Made by a program: the position numbers and the translations under genes | Assembly: GCF_000335475.2 (NCBI RefSeq) | Contig: NZ_ANAH02000007.1 | Coordinates: 248,001-312,000, forward strand | DNA length: 64,000 nucleotides | DNA from: Cystobacter fuscus DSM 2262 | GTDB lineage: Bacteria; Myxococcota; Myxococcia; Myxococcales; Myxococcaceae | Direction: 5' to 3' | Notes under the pieces: generated by a model | The model's input: only the letters and a program-made list of their open reading frames with translations | The model's database searches: none | Told to the model about the DNA's origin: nothing | Part shown: positions 53,036 through 63,191 of the stretch, one piece after another | Position numbering within the stretch: the stretch's first letter is position 1 | How the letters are laid out: each line of letters starts with the position of its first letter

Positions 53036-54394
53036 TCAGCGCGACGTGGGGGGAGTGGCCCGCTCCACGCGCTCGATGGCCCGCGCGCAGGCCACCTGGA
53101 GCCGGGAGTTGTTGAGGAAGAAAGGAGTGGCGCGCGCCCTGCCCTCCTCGAGGGAGCGCAGCGCGCGCCGGTACTCGCCCGCGGCCTCCGCCCACGCGCC
53201 GCGTTGTTCGAACACCAGGCCCAGCAGATAGCGCGCCGCGGACAGATCCGGGTCCAACCAGAGGCACCGCCGCAGGGTTTCCTCCGTCTGGGGATTCGGC
53301 TGGTTCTCGTTGCCCACCGCGTCCAGGACCTGGCTGAAGAGCGCATCGGCCTCGCGATGCGCGGAGTCCTCGCCGCGAGCGGCTTCCGACGGAGCGTCCG
53401 ACCGGGAGGGAGACACCGCGGGCAGCCCCGACTGCGAGGGACGTACCGCGGACAGACCCGACTGCGAGGGCCGCACCGCGGGCAGCCCCGACTGCGAGGG
53501 CCGCACCGCGGGCAGTCCCGACGGGGAAGGGGCCGGGACACCGGGAGGGGCCGCCGGGGGCGCGCGGCCATAGAAGAACGCGTCCGCGTAGCGCAGGGTG
53601 CGCAGGCTCGGAGGAGCGCTCAGCAACGGCTCGGCGGAGGAGAGCACCAGCAGCCCCTCGGACGCGAGCCGCTCGGCGAGCGACTCCACCACCCGGGTGA
53701 AGGACTCGGGGGTGAAGTAGATGAGCACGTTGCGGCAGACGATGATGTCGAAGCCCCGGCCCTCCACCGTCGAGGGGTAGGACGGCTCCATGAGGTTGTG
53801 GACGAGGAAGCTGGCGCGCTCCTTCAGGTGACCGACGAGCGAGTGGCGGCCCGAGCCCAGGGGCACGAACCAGCGATCCCTCACGCCGGGCGGCACCCGC
53901 TGGAGCTGCTCCGAGCTGAAGCACAGCTCGCGCGCGCGAGAGATGGCCGCCTCCGACATGTCCGTGCCCAGCACCGTGCTGGCCGGATCCGCGCCCACCT
54001 CGGCGAGCATCACCAGCAGCGTGGCCACCTCCTCGCCCGTGGCGCACCCCGCGCTCCACAACCGCAGTGGCCGGCGGGCCCGGGCCACCAGCGGCACCAG
54101 CACGTGCGTGCGCAGCGCCTCGAGCTGGGACTCGTCCCGGAACAGCTCCGTCTTCTGCACGGAGATGGCCTCGATGAGCTCGGCGAACTCCGCGGCCCCC
54201 GCGGGGGATTGGAGGTAGAGCACATAGCGCGCGCTCGAGCTGCCCTCCCGCCCCGCCAGCCGCTCGTCGAGGCGACGGCTCTGCAGCTCACTCAGGGCCG
54301 TGCCCGTGCGCCGCGCCACGAGCGCGTGGATGTTGGCGAAGGGAGTGCGGTAGGGAGGCACCGAGGCTTCAGCGACCCACGGAGAGGGACTCAC
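53036..54394 (-). CDS. cheR: CheR-type methyltransferase with repeat linker and TPR tail
   Basis: The 452-aa product has a CheR methyltransferase (SAM motif [15 protein letters not shown], later [19 protein letters not shown]), a Pro/Ser-rich linker made of 10-residue repeats ([10 protein letters not shown], four near-copies) and a C-terminal TPR region ([40 protein letters not shown]). It adds methyl groups to chemoreceptor glutamates; the TPR tail probably binds partners. Start GTG 54394 overlaps the cheB stop by 26 bp; a GTG at 54361 is also possible. It is the last gene of the cluster. Confidence 0.9.
   Translation of the reverse strand: MSPSPWVAEASVPPYRTPFANIHALVARRTGTALSELQSRRLDERLAGREGSSSARYVLYLQSPAGAAEFAELIEAISVQKTELFRDESQLEALRTHVLVPLVARARRPLRLWSAGCATGEEVATLLVMLAEVGADPASTVLGTDMSEAAISRARELCFSSEQLQRVPPGVRDRWFVPLGSGRHSLVGHLKERASFLVHNLMEPSYPSTVEGRGFDIIVCRNVLIYFTPESFTRVVESLAERLASEGLLVLSSAEPLLSAPPSLRTLRYADAFFYGRAPPAAPPGVPAPSPSGLPAVRPSQSGLPAVRPSQSGLSAVRPSQSGLPAVSPSRSDAPSEAARGEDSAHREADALFSQVLDAVGNENQPNPQTEETLRRCLWLDPDLSAARYLLGLVFEQRGAWAEAAGEYRRALRSLEEGRARATPFFLNNSRLQVACARAIERVERATPPTSR
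53421..53530 (-). repeat. 30-bp tandem repeats coding the CheR linker
   Basis: Three complete 30-bp units (53421, 53451, 53481) and a partial fourth encode [10 protein letters not shown]-like decapeptides. Units 2 and 3 differ at a few bases. Such repeats are prone to gain or loss. Confidence 0.85.
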
Positions 54395-55427
54395 CGCGCA
54401 CCAGGCGCACCAGCGTGCTCGCCACGTCGTCTCCGTGGACCAGGTGGTCCACCGCCTTGCGCGCCACCGCCGCGCCCGGCATGCCGAACACCACGCAGGA
54501 CTCCTCGTTCTGCGCCAGCGTCATGCCCCCGGCCTGCTTGATGGCGAGCATGCCGTCCGCGCCATCCTCGCCCATGCCGGTGAGGATGAGGCCCATGGAG
54601 CGCCGTCCGTACGCCTTGGCCGCGCTCTCCAGCAGCACCGTGCCGGAGGGCATGTGCCCGTCACGCTCCACGCCCGGCCGCAGCGCCACCCGGCCCCGGA
54701 AGGGAATGGACATGTGCTGGCCCGGCGGGGCGATGAGCACGTTGCCCGGCAGCAGCTGCTCGCCGTCCTGCGCCAGCCGCACCTTGAGCTTGGAGGAGTT
54801 GGCGAGCCAGCCCGCCAACGACTCGGAGAAGGCGGCGTTGATGTGCTGCACGATGACGATGGGCGTGGGGAAGTCCGCCGGCAGCTCCGACACCATGCGG
54901 AAGAGCACCTGGGGGCCTCCCGTGGAGCTGGCCACCGCGAGCACGCCATAGGGCATGCCCACCGGCGCCGGCGGCGCCACGCCTCCGCCCGGCAGGGGCG
55001 GCCGACGCTTGCTGTGGATGTGGCGGATGACGCGCACCGAGGACAAGAGCTTCACCTCGCGCGACAGGTTCCACGCCTCCGTGCCCGCGTCGATGGAGGG
55101 CTTGATCTGCAGCGCCAGGGCGCCGATCTCCAGCGCCCGGCACGTGAGCTCCGGCGCCTGCTGCCGCGGATCCGCGGTGAGCATCAGGATGGGCGTGGGC
55201 ACCTCGGCCATGATGTGCTCCACGGCCGTGAGCCCATCCATCACCGGCATCTCCACGTCCATGGTGATGACCTGGGGACGGAGATCTCGTGCCGCGTCGA
55301 GAGCCTCCTGGCCGTTGGCGCACGTTCCCACCACTTCCAGATCCGGATCCCGGCTCAGTGCTTCGCAAATCAGCTGTCGGCAGATGTGCGAGTCGTCAAC
55401 GACCAGCACCGACACTTTCTTGCCCAT
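54369..55427 (-). CDS. cheB: Chemotaxis glutamate methylesterase
   Basis: The 352-aa CheB has a receiver domain with Asp57 ([12 protein letters not shown]), then a linker and the methylesterase domain with triad Ser168 (SSTGGP), His195 (VQHIN) and Asp288 (GMGEDGADG). It removes methyl groups from receptors when phosphorylated by CheA. ATG 55427 was chosen over the longer frame because GGAAGTC lies upstream and the receiver begins directly. Confidence 0.95.
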   Translation of the reverse strand: MGKKVSVLVVDDSHICRQLICEALSRDPDLEVVGTCANGQEALDAARDLRPQVITMDVEMPVMDGLTAVEHIMAEVPTPILMLTADPRQQAPELTCRALEIGALALQIKPSIDAGTEAWNLSREVKLLSSVRVIRHIHSKRRPPLPGGGVAPPAPVGMPYGVLAVASSTGGPQVLFRMVSELPADFPTPIVIVQHINAAFSESLAGWLANSSKLKVRLAQDGEQLLPGNVLIAPPGQHMSIPFRGRVALRPGVERDGHMPSGTVLLESAAKAYGRRSMGLILTGMGEDGADGMLAIKQAGGMTLAQNEESCVVFGMPGAAVARKAVDHLVHGDDVASTLVRLVRGESLSVGR

Positions 55428-55496
55428 GTGACTTCCATACCCCGTGCGCACTTCCTGGAGTATAGCCAATGTGGCCCGACATGCGGCATCGCGCCA

Positions 55497-57950
55497 TCAG
55501 CCGAGTAGCCGGCCAACCACATCCACGAGATCTTGACGCACCAGGTCACCCTTGGTGATGTAGCCGTCCGCCCCCGCGGCGAGCCCGCGCTGACGGTCCG
55601 CCTCTCCGCCACGGGTGGTGAGGATGACCACGGGGAGAACCTTGTGGGTGGGGTGTTCCTTGAGCCGGCGGGTCAGCTCGAGCCCGTCCACGCGCGGCAT
55701 CTCCAGGTCCGTGCAGACCAGGTCCACCGGATTCTGGGCGAGCAGGTCCAGGGCTTCCGCTCCGTCGGTGGCCATGACGATGTCGTAGCCCACGGCCTCC
55801 AGCAGGGAGGAGATGAGCTCGCGCGTCAGGGGGGAATCGTCCACCACGAGGATACGGCGGCGGGGAGCGGGCGCGGGCCGGGGGGCAGCCGAGCGGGCGA
55901 TGCGCGAGCCGGTGAGGCCCCGGGCGCTGGCGATGAGGTGCGCCGCGGACAGCACCATGGCCAGCCGGCCATCCGCCAGGGTGGTGGCTCCGGTGAGGTG
56001 GGGGTAGTGGGCCAGCAGCCCCTTGAGCGGGAGGATGGCCTGGGTGCTTTCCTCCAGGACGCGGTCCACCGCGAGCGCGGCCATGGCGCCCTGACTGCGC
56101 ACCACGAGCACCAGCGCGCCCTCGTCCAGGCCCGGCTCGGCACCCAGGCCGAGCAGGGAGCGCAGGGAGGCGAAGGGCATGGGCTGCTCATCCACCTGCA
56201 GCACCGCGCGCCCGGCCACGTCCTTGAGGTGACCGGGCTCCACCTTCACCGCCCGCGAGACATGGGCGGCGCTCAGGCACAACGTCTCCTCGGCCACCTT
56301 CACGAAGAGCAGCGGGGAGACGGTGAGGGACACGGGCACCCGCAGCTCGAAGCGCGTGCCCTCCCCCGGCTCGGACGACACCAGCACGTCGCCGCCCAGC
56401 GCCCGGAGCGAGCTGCGCACGGCGTCCAGCCCCACGCCCCGTCCGGAGATGTCCGTGGCCACCTCGCGGGAGGTGAAGCCCGAGAGGAAGATGAGCTCGC
56501 GCGCCGCCTGATCCGTCAACGCCGACGCCGCGGCCTCGTCCAGGAAGCCCTTGCGCACCGCCGCCCGGCGCAGGAGCGCGGGCTCCAGGCCCACCCCGTC
56601 ATCCTCCACCCGAAGCACGAGCCGGTTGCCATCGCGCGCGGCGACCAGTGACAACCGGCCCCGGGGGTGCTTGCCCGCGGCCACCCGGTCCACGCGCGAT
56701 TCCAGGCCATGGTCCAGGGCGTTGCGCACCAGGTGCAGCAGCGGATCCCTCAGCGCCTCCACCACGGCCCGGTCGGCGCGCGTGTCCTCGCCCTCCACCT
56801 TCAGTTCCACTTCCTTGCCCAGCTCGCGCCCGAGGTCGCGCACCATGCGCGGGTAGAGCTCGAAGAGCACCGACAAGGGCAGCATGCGCAGGCGCTGCAC
56901 CTCGTCGGCCACGTAGCCCAGGTCCCTCAGCTCCTCGTTGGCCAGCAGCTTCTCCTCTCGGTGGAGGGTGGCCGCCAGTTCCTTGGCGCGGCCCAGCCGC
57001 TCGGCCAGCTCCGCGCCCGCCGGGCCCAGGTCCTCCGCGACGCGCGCCAACAGACTCAGCTCGCGCGCCAGATCCAACCGCCGGGTGGTGGCCAGCTCGC
57101 GGCGGCGCGACACCTGGGTGAGGTTGGTCACCGCGCTCGTCAACCGATCCAGGCTCGCCACGCCGATGCGCACCGAGCCATCCGCGCGCTCCCCCGGGCG
57201 GACCGCGGGGGAGGACCCCGTGCCCCGGACGGGAGGCTCGGGCGCCGCGGGCGGCATCCGGCCAATCGCGGCGGCGGTGGCCGTGACGACCGCCGAGGTC
57301 ACGGGGCGCGCGGGCTCGCCCCCTCCCATCCGGCCTCCTCCCGGCGTCCGGGGAGCGGCGGGCGGGGGAGTCGGCGCGGGCGGGGGCGCCTGACGCGACA
57401 CCAGTGACGGAGCCGCGAGGTTGAGCGACGCCGAGCCCCAGGCCGGGGTGACTTCCTCCTCGTCCCGCTCCAAGGGCTCGGGGCGAGGGGGAGGCGCGGG
57501 AGGAGGAGCCGCGCGGGACGAGGGGGCCGCGCTCCCCTGCCCCGCCCCCGCGAGGCCGGACTGCTCGAGGCGGGTGCACTCCTTCAGCCAGCGCACCAGC
57601 TTGTCCACCTCGGGAGGTGGCTGCGGAGGCTCGTGCACGGCGGCGCCGGACAACACCAACACCGCGTCCCCCGCCTGCAGGAGCGCGTCGATGGAGCCGG
57701 CGGACAGCGCGTGGTCGGCGCGCTCGGTGGAGCGCACCAGTTCCTCCATCTCGTGGACGACGGCGTTGATGGCGTCGAAGCCCATCATCCGCGCCTCGCC
57801 CTTGAGGCCGTGCAGCTCGCGCAACACGGTGCGACCCGCCTCCAGGCTCGCTCCCGCCTCCAGCTCCACGATGCGGCGGTTGATGCGCTCCAGGCGCACG
57901 CCCACCAGCTCGCGGAACTGTTTGAGCAACTTCTCCCGCGCGCTGCTCAC
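55497..57950 (-). CDS. cheA: CheA histidine kinase with C-terminal receiver (FrzE-like)
   Basis: The 817-aa kinase has an Hpt domain with His47 (LRELHGLKGEARMMGF), a long Pro/Ala-rich linker with no clear P2 domain, then dimerisation, HATPase (VRNALDHGLES, GRGVGLDAV), CheW-like and receiver domains. The receiver acceptor is Asp748 (CTDLEMPRVDG). A built-in receiver is typical of myxobacterial FrzE-type kinases. No separate cheY is in the cluster. GTG 57950 overlaps the MCP1 stop. Confidence 0.93.
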   Translation of the reverse strand: MSSAREKLLKQFRELVGVRLERINRRIVELEAGASLEAGRTVLRELHGLKGEARMMGFDAINAVVHEMEELVRSTERADHALSAGSIDALLQAGDAVLVLSGAAVHEPPQPPPEVDKLVRWLKECTRLEQSGLAGAGQGSAAPSSRAAPPPAPPPRPEPLERDEEEVTPAWGSASLNLAAPSLVSRQAPPPAPTPPPAAPRTPGGGRMGGGEPARPVTSAVVTATAAAIGRMPPAAPEPPVRGTGSSPAVRPGERADGSVRIGVASLDRLTSAVTNLTQVSRRRELATTRRLDLARELSLLARVAEDLGPAGAELAERLGRAKELAATLHREEKLLANEELRDLGYVADEVQRLRMLPLSVLFELYPRMVRDLGRELGKEVELKVEGEDTRADRAVVEALRDPLLHLVRNALDHGLESRVDRVAAGKHPRGRLSLVAARDGNRLVLRVEDDGVGLEPALLRRAAVRKGFLDEAAASALTDQAARELIFLSGFTSREVATDISGRGVGLDAVRSSLRALGGDVLVSSEPGEGTRFELRVPVSLTVSPLLFVKVAEETLCLSAAHVSRAVKVEPGHLKDVAGRAVLQVDEQPMPFASLRSLLGLGAEPGLDEGALVLVVRSQGAMAALAVDRVLEESTQAILPLKGLLAHYPHLTGATTLADGRLAMVLSAAHLIASARGLTGSRIARSAAPRPAPAPRRRILVVDDSPLTRELISSLLEAVGYDIVMATDGAEALDLLAQNPVDLVCTDLEMPRVDGLELTRRLKEHPTHKVLPVVILTTRGGEADRQRGLAAGADGYITKGDLVRQDLVDVVGRLLG

Positions 57951-59803
57951 CCGAGTGCTCCCGAGGAGGAAGAAGACGAGGACGCGGAGGAGAAAGCCGA
58001 GGACGCGGAGGATTCGATCTGGAAGCGCTCCACCACGCTCCTCAAGTCCCGGGCCAGCGTGGACAGGTCCCCGTTGGCGCTGATGACCTGCTTGGTGGCG
58101 TTGTGGCTCTGCTGGGTGATGCGCAGGATGTCCGCCATGGCCTCGGCGAGCAGATCCGTGCCGCCCTGCTGCTGCTGGGTGGCGAGGGAAATCGCGCGCA
58201 CCGCGTCCGAGGTGCGCCCGGCCAGCTCGACGATCTGCCGCAGCGACTCGGAGACCTGCTGGGCGAGCGTGGTGCCCGTCTCGGTGGCGCGCACGCCCCC
58301 TTCCGTGGCCATCACCGCGCCACCCGACGCGTCGCGCACCTCCTCGATGAGCCCCTCGATCTCCTTGGTGGACTCGATGATGTTCTCCGCGAGACGACGC
58401 ATCTCCGCCGCCACGAGCGAGAAGCCATGCCCCACCTCACCGGCCTTGGTGCCCTCCAGCTCGGCGTTGAGCGCGAGCAGGTCCGACTTGTCGGCCACGC
58501 CGTTGATGAACTCGACGATCTTCCCGATCTGCTGCACGCGCTTGTTCAACCGGGCCACCGCCGCGGCGATGGCCTGGTTGTCGTGACGCATGCGGCTCAT
58601 GGTCTCCATGAAGGCCTCGGAGCTGGCCTGACCCGCCTTGGCCGCCGCGAGCGTCTTGTGGGCGATCTCCGCCACGCTTCCCGCGTTCTCGGCGATCTGC
58701 CGCGCCGAGCGAGCCAGCTCCTCGGTGGTGGCGCTCGTCTGATCCAGGGAGCTGGCCTGCTCGGCGGCCCCGGCCTCGTAGCGCGAGGAGGTGGCGAGGA
58801 TCTCCTCGGTGGTGGTGCCGATGCGGCTGCCGGCGCGCTGGAGCTGCGCGAGCACGCCCGCCAGGTGCGCCCGCATGGTGGAGAAGGCGGCGGAGACGGA
58901 CCAGATCTCATCCTCGGCGGGGATGAGGCGGGACAGGCTGAGGTCCCCCTCGGCGATGTGGTGGGCCGCCTCGCCGAGCTGGCGCATGGGACGGCCCAGG
59001 AGCGTGCCACCCAGGTAGGCGGCCGCCAGCGCCACGGCGAAGACGAGCAGGCACATCGCGCCGCCCACCTCGATGGCGTCCATGCGCAGCTCCTCGACCA
59101 GGGCCGCCTGGCGATCCGGGCTCGTCGCCAGCAGCTCATCGTAGGCCCGGTGCGTCAGCACCGAGGACACGTCCCAGATGAACACCGCGGGCGTCACCAC
59201 GACGATGGCGGTGAAGAGGATGAGCCGCAGGCGGATCTGCGCGCGCTTGGGCGCCACGGCGATGGCCTGCGGGTGAGTCAGTCCCCGGGACGACAGGTAC
59301 AAGCCCACCGCGCGCGAGCGCAGGGTGACCATGCAATAGGTGAGCAGCGCGGCGAGCGGCCCGAAGAGCAGGCCCGGCAGGCAGGTGCGCAGCTCCACGA
59401 GCGAGCCCGTGAACCCGCCCAGACTCCACAGCGCGACGTTGGCGAACGCGGCGGCCAGCAGCCACCCCACCAGCGTGGCGACGAAGGCGAAGTCCGCGAG
59501 TCGGTGGTTCTCCAGCAGGGCCTGACTCAAGCGCTCGGGCACCACGGGAGGGCGGAGGACCTCCACCTCGCGCAGCACGCGCAGCCGGCGCAGGGCCAGC
59601 AACCACACCACCGCGATGGCCGCCAGGCAGAAGCTGCCCATCAGGGAGAGGAACAGCGTCAGGCTCTCCTTCAAGCGCAGGCTGGCGGTCAACAGCGCGT
59701 AGCGCGAGCCGAGCGCGGCGGTGATGACGTTGGCGGTGACGATGGCGCCCATCAGGGGGCGGCTGAAGGGCCGGTGCACCCACGACAAGACGGGACGGCT
59801 CAT
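57947..59803 (-). CDS. Methyl-accepting protein 1, multi-helix membrane sensor
   Basis: The 618-aa chemoreceptor has about six N-terminal hydrophobic segments and no large periplasmic ligand domain, then HAMP and a signalling domain with tip VADKSDLLALNAELEGTKAG and GHGFSLVAAEMRRLAENI. It ends in a Ser-rich tail. It is a paralogue of the adjacent receptor. The usual AAIEAARAGE tip is altered (AELEGTKAGE). It overlaps cheA by GTGA. Confidence 0.9.
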   Translation of the reverse strand: MSRPVLSWVHRPFSRPLMGAIVTANVITAALGSRYALLTASLRLKESLTLFLSLMGSFCLAAIAVVWLLALRRLRVLREVEVLRPPVVPERLSQALLENHRLADFAFVATLVGWLLAAAFANVALWSLGGFTGSLVELRTCLPGLLFGPLAALLTYCMVTLRSRAVGLYLSSRGLTHPQAIAVAPKRAQIRLRLILFTAIVVVTPAVFIWDVSSVLTHRAYDELLATSPDRQAALVEELRMDAIEVGGAMCLLVFAVALAAAYLGGTLLGRPMRQLGEAAHHIAEGDLSLSRLIPAEDEIWSVSAAFSTMRAHLAGVLAQLQRAGSRIGTTTEEILATSSRYEAGAAEQASSLDQTSATTEELARSARQIAENAGSVAEIAHKTLAAAKAGQASSEAFMETMSRMRHDNQAIAAAVARLNKRVQQIGKIVEFINGVADKSDLLALNAELEGTKAGEVGHGFSLVAAEMRRLAENIIESTKEIEGLIEEVRDASGGAVMATEGGVRATETGTTLAQQVSESLRQIVELAGRTSDAVRAISLATQQQQGGTDLLAEAMADILRITQQSHNATKQVISANGDLSTLARDLRSVVERFQIESSASSAFSSASSSSSSSGALG

Positions 59804-61599
59804 GCTCCCTCCCGGTCCGCCACGCGGAAGCGCTGCACGGTGGCCTTCAAATCGCGCGCGAGCGCGGACAGGTCCGTGTTGGCGACCACCATCTGCTGGG
59901 TGGCCTCGGCGTTCTCCTCCGTCACGCGCAGGATGTCGCCCATGGCCGCGGCGAGTTGATCCGTCCCCGTCTGCTGCTGCTGGGTGGCGAGCGAGATGGA
60001 GCGCACGGCGTGGGACGTCTGCCGCGCCAGCTCGAGGATGAGGCCCAGGCTCGCGTCCACCTGCGCCGCGAGCGACGCTCCCCGCTCCGTCGTCTTCAGC
60101 CCCGCCTCCGTGGCCATCACCGCGGCCTGGGTGGCGTCGCGGATTTCATCGATGAGCCGCTCGATGGCCAGGGTGGAGGACAACACGTTCTCCGCCAGCC
60201 GGCGCATCTCCGCCGCCACGAGCGAGAAGCCCCGGCCGGGCTCGCCCGCCTTGGTGCCCTCCAACTCGGCGTTGAGCGCGAGCAGGTCCGACTTGTCGGC
60301 GATCTCGTTGATGAACTCGACCACCTTGCCAATCTGCTGCACCCGCTTGTTGAGCCGCACCACGGCGTCGGCGATGGCCTGGTTGTCGCCCTTCATGCGG
60401 TGCATGGCGGCGAGGAAGGCCGCCGCGCTGCGCTGCCCGCTCTGCGCCGCCCCGAAGGTCGTCTCCGCCATGGCGGACACCGACTCGGCGTTGACGGCGA
60501 TCTGCTGCGCCGAGCGCGCCAGCTCCTCGGTGGTGGCGCGCGTCTCGTTGAGCGACACGGCCTGCTCGCCCGCGCCGGACTCCTGATCCGCGGACGTCGC
60601 CACCAGCTGCTCGGTGGTGGAGGAGATCTGCAGCCCCGCGCGCTGCAATTGCACGAGCGCCTGGGCGAGCTGCGCCTGCATGCGGGTGAAGGCAGCGGAC
60701 ACGGCCCACACCTCGTCCTCGGCGGGGATGAAGCGGGGGGTGCGCACCTCGCCCTGGGCGATGCGCGTGGCGTCCTCCGACAGGGCACGCAGCGGCTCGG
60801 CGAGCGCCGTGCCCGCCACGTACGCCGTGCCCAGCACCAGCACCACCACCAGCCCGGCGAGCACCCCCAGCGGCAGGCCCGTGGCCCGGCGCGCCTGATG
60901 CACCACGCGCTGTTGCTCCTGGGGATTCCTCGTCTGGAGGATCTGATCGAAGGTGTCCATGGTGCGGCTGACCGACACGTCGAGGATGAAGACGGACGGA
61001 CAGAGCACCGCCACGGCGGTGAACAACACCAGGCGCCTGCGCAGCCGCAACCGCTCGGCGGGCAGGGCCGAGATGACCTCCTGCGGCGACAGGCCCTTGT
61101 CCGCGATGAGCACGGCGGCCCGGCGGCTGCGGCGCACCACCAGCAGATAGACGAGCATGGAGGACAGCGGCCCGAGCGACACGCCCACCAGGCCGATGCG
61201 CACGCCCACCATCCAGTGCACTCCGGCCAGCGAGGTGTAGGTCGCCGCCAGGAGCAGCGTGCCCCCCAACCACCCCTGGAGGGTGAACCAGAAGGAGCGT
61301 CCGGGAACGCGGCGGACCTCCTGCAACGCCCGGCGCAGGTTGTCCGGGGTCGGAGGCAGCCGCCCCTGCTCCAGCGCCCACAACACACGCAGAGCGTGCC
61401 GCTCCTGGGCGGAGGTCAGCAGGACGTTCATCGTCATCACCGCCCCCACCAACCCGAGGAACAGCCCCAGGCCCTCATAGGGGAGCGAGTGCGTGACGTA
61501 CCCGTACAGCAAGGCCAACAACAGGCCCAGCACCCCGCCCCACCAGGACGGCCGCAGGGTCCACGCCGACAGCCCCTTGAGATCCTTCGGCTCCCTCAC
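59800..61599 (-). CDS. Methyl-accepting protein 2, multi-helix membrane sensor
   Basis: The 599-aa paralogue of MCP 1 has the same membrane-helix layout (LGLLLALLYGYVT, GLGLFLGLVGAVMTMNVLL, TLQGWLGGTLLLAATYTSLA and more) and a near-identical signalling tip (IADKSDLLALNAELEGTKAG). GTG 61599 overlaps the preceding cheW stop and begins just before the first helix; the longer frame is antisense to nothing but lies wholly inside cheW. It overlaps MCP 1 by ATGA. Confidence 0.88.
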   Translation of the reverse strand: MREPKDLKGLSAWTLRPSWWGGVLGLLLALLYGYVTHSLPYEGLGLFLGLVGAVMTMNVLLTSAQERHALRVLWALEQGRLPPTPDNLRRALQEVRRVPGRSFWFTLQGWLGGTLLLAATYTSLAGVHWMVGVRIGLVGVSLGPLSSMLVYLLVVRRSRRAAVLIADKGLSPQEVISALPAERLRLRRRLVLFTAVAVLCPSVFILDVSVSRTMDTFDQILQTRNPQEQQRVVHQARRATGLPLGVLAGLVVVLVLGTAYVAGTALAEPLRALSEDATRIAQGEVRTPRFIPAEDEVWAVSAAFTRMQAQLAQALVQLQRAGLQISSTTEQLVATSADQESGAGEQAVSLNETRATTEELARSAQQIAVNAESVSAMAETTFGAAQSGQRSAAAFLAAMHRMKGDNQAIADAVVRLNKRVQQIGKVVEFINEIADKSDLLALNAELEGTKAGEPGRGFSLVAAEMRRLAENVLSSTLAIERLIDEIRDATQAAVMATEAGLKTTERGASLAAQVDASLGLILELARQTSHAVRSISLATQQQQTGTDQLAAAMGDILRVTEENAEATQQMVVANTDLSALARDLKATVQRFRVADREGA

Positions 61600-61967
61600 G
61601 CGGCCTCCCCGGGCGCCAGGAAACGGCCGAAGTCCACCAGGGACATCACCGGCCACAACATGCCACGCACCTGGATGAAGCCCCTCAAGCTGCCCCCCGC
61701 CACGCGCACGAGCACGGCCGGCGCGGGCAATACGGTCAAGGGCTCGGCGTCGATCTCCAGCGCGCTCACCCCCACCGCCTCGCCCGAGGCGGCCACGAGG
61801 ATGCGCCCGGAGATGCACGCTTCCGCGAACGCCTCGCAGGCAGAGCCCGCCCAGCCCCCGAACGTCTCCGGAGACTCGATGGAGGCCACTTCATGCGCGG
61901 CGAACGCCACGCGGCCCTCGCCCGCACGGCACAGGAGCGTGCCCGTGATACGGCTGTCCGTCCCCAT
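61596..61967 (-). CDS. cheW: CheW-like coupling protein 2
   Basis: The 123-aa CheW-domain protein has RVAFAAHEVASIESPETF at the start and a core ending GFIQVRGMLWPVMSLVDFGRFL, which resembles the INLRG-x-hydrophobic motif of CheW. It links receptors to CheA. It is short for a CheW (about 150) but seems whole. The start is ATG 61967, 3 bp after the first cheW gene. Confidence 0.82.
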   Translation of the reverse strand: MGTDSRITGTLLCRAGEGRVAFAAHEVASIESPETFGGWAGSACEAFAEACISGRILVAASGEAVGVSALEIDAEPLTVLPAPAVLVRVAGGSLRGFIQVRGMLWPVMSLVDFGRFLAPGEAA

Positions 61968-61970
61968 CGC

Positions 61971-62405
61971 TCAGCCTCCCTGGCTGAGGTGGTCGAACAG
62001 TCCCTCGGGGTCGATGACCGCCACGTCGCGCTGCGCGCTGCGAGCCGGGCCACGCAGGTGCAGGTGCACCCCGCCAGCGCCCAGCGGCTCCAGGCGGCCA
62101 TCCACCTGGGACACGCCCGCCACGCGGCTGGCCGTCAGCGCCAGGGTGCCGCGCGTGAGCCGCACCAACACCGCGCGACGCGTGGGCTCGCGCTCCCCGG
62201 AAACCAACATGCTGATGTCCACCACGGGGATGACCTCCCCGCGGTGAGCGAAAACGCCCAGCAGATGCCCGGCGGCACCGGGCACCCGCGTCAGCTCCGG
62301 AAAGCTGACCACTTCCGCCGCGCACTCGGCGGGCACGGCATACCAGCTGCCGCCGCAGGCGAAGACGAGGTAGGACTGCCGTGTCTCGGTCTCGATCGAG
62401 GCCAT
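61971..62405 (-). CDS. cheW: CheW-like coupling protein 1 (first gene of chemosensory operon)
   Basis: The 144-aa CheW protein (SYLVFACGGSWYAVPAECAA, LLGVFAHRGEVIPVVDISML) is a second adaptor in the cluster. Having two CheW proteins for two receptors suggests one per receptor or mixed arrays. The operon order from here is cheW, cheW, mcp, mcp, cheA, cheB, cheR. Confidence 0.88.
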   Translation of the reverse strand: MASIETETRQSYLVFACGGSWYAVPAECAAEVVSFPELTRVPGAAGHLLGVFAHRGEVIPVVDISMLVSGEREPTRRAVLVRLTRGTLALTASRVAGVSQVDGRLEPLGAGGVHLHLRGPARSAQRDVAVIDPEGLFDHLSQGG

Positions 62406-62432
62406 TCGCGCGCAGCCTACCTCAAAAGAGAG

Positions 62433-63191
62433 CTAGCGAACGAACTCGACGCGACGGTTGGCCGCCCAGGCGTCTTCCGAAGCCCCCTGCTCGGCCGGCC
62501 GGTTCTCCCCGTAGCCCACCGCCTTGAGGCGGTTGGCCGGGATGCCGAGGTCCAGCAGGTACTTGCGCACCGAGGCGGCGCGCTTGTTGGACAGCTGGAG
62601 GTTGTACTCCTCCGTGCCACGCTCGTCCGCATGCCCGGCGAGCTCGATCCGGCCCGAGCCCGCGGCCTTGATGCACTGGGCCAGCTCGCTCAGACGGCCC
62701 TGGGCATCGGAGGGCAGGGTGTACTCGTTGAAGCCGAAGCGCACCGGCTCCCAGTCGCACTGGCCCTGGGGGGCCGAGGCGGCCACGCACTTGTTGTCCT
62801 GGCACTCCTGGCCATCACCGCAGTCCGTGCTGGAGTTGCAGGCGCCGGGGGGCAGCGCGCAGCGGCCCTTCTGGCAATCCTGGGCTCCGGGGCAGTCGGC
62901 CTTGGCGGTGCACTGCGGCGCGGCGCACTTGCCACCCTCGCAGATCTGCCCGCCCGTGCACTGCTCGTCACGCGAGCACTCGGGCGCCTTGGGCACGCAC
63001 TTGTTCCCCTGGCACGCGAAGCCCTCCTTGCAGTTGGCGTCGGTGGAGCACTCCTGACAGGTGCCGTTGACGCAAACCTCGCCCTTCTCCTGGCAGGTCT
63101 CGTCGCTCTTGCAGTTGGGGTAGGTCGGCGGGCAGCCGGTGAGTACGGCCACGGCGAGGGCGAGCCCCGCGACCATCGAGATCCGACGCAT
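62433..63191 (-). CDS. Cys-rich OmpA/Pal-type lipoprotein
   Basis: The 252-aa lipoprotein has lipobox LTGC (Cys20), a region (25-135) of about six short Cys-rich repeats (CKSDETCQEKGEVCVNGTC, CSTDANCKEGFACQGNKC and others) and a C-terminal OmpA-like peptidoglycan-binding domain (ELAGHADERGTEEYNLQLSN, RLKAVGYGENRPAEQ). The repeats should form disulfides and may bind partners outside the cell. ATG 63191 with GGAGG 6 bp upstream fixes the start. It is 27 bp upstream of the chemosensory operon and may share a transcript. Confidence 0.88.
   Translation of the reverse strand: MRRISMVAGLALAVAVLTGCPPTYPNCKSDETCQEKGEVCVNGTCQECSTDANCKEGFACQGNKCVPKAPECSRDEQCTGGQICEGGKCAAPQCTAKADCPGAQDCQKGRCALPPGACNSSTDCGDGQECQDNKCVAASAPQGQCDWEPVRFGFNEYTLPSDAQGRLSELAQCIKAAGSGRIELAGHADERGTEEYNLQLSNKRAASVRKYLLDLGIPANRLKAVGYGENRPAEQGASEDAWAANRRVEFVR

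Noticed and set aside
53421-53530. The 30-bp repeats as a CRISPR array
   Set aside because: The units are directly joined without spacers and encode a peptide repeat in frame.
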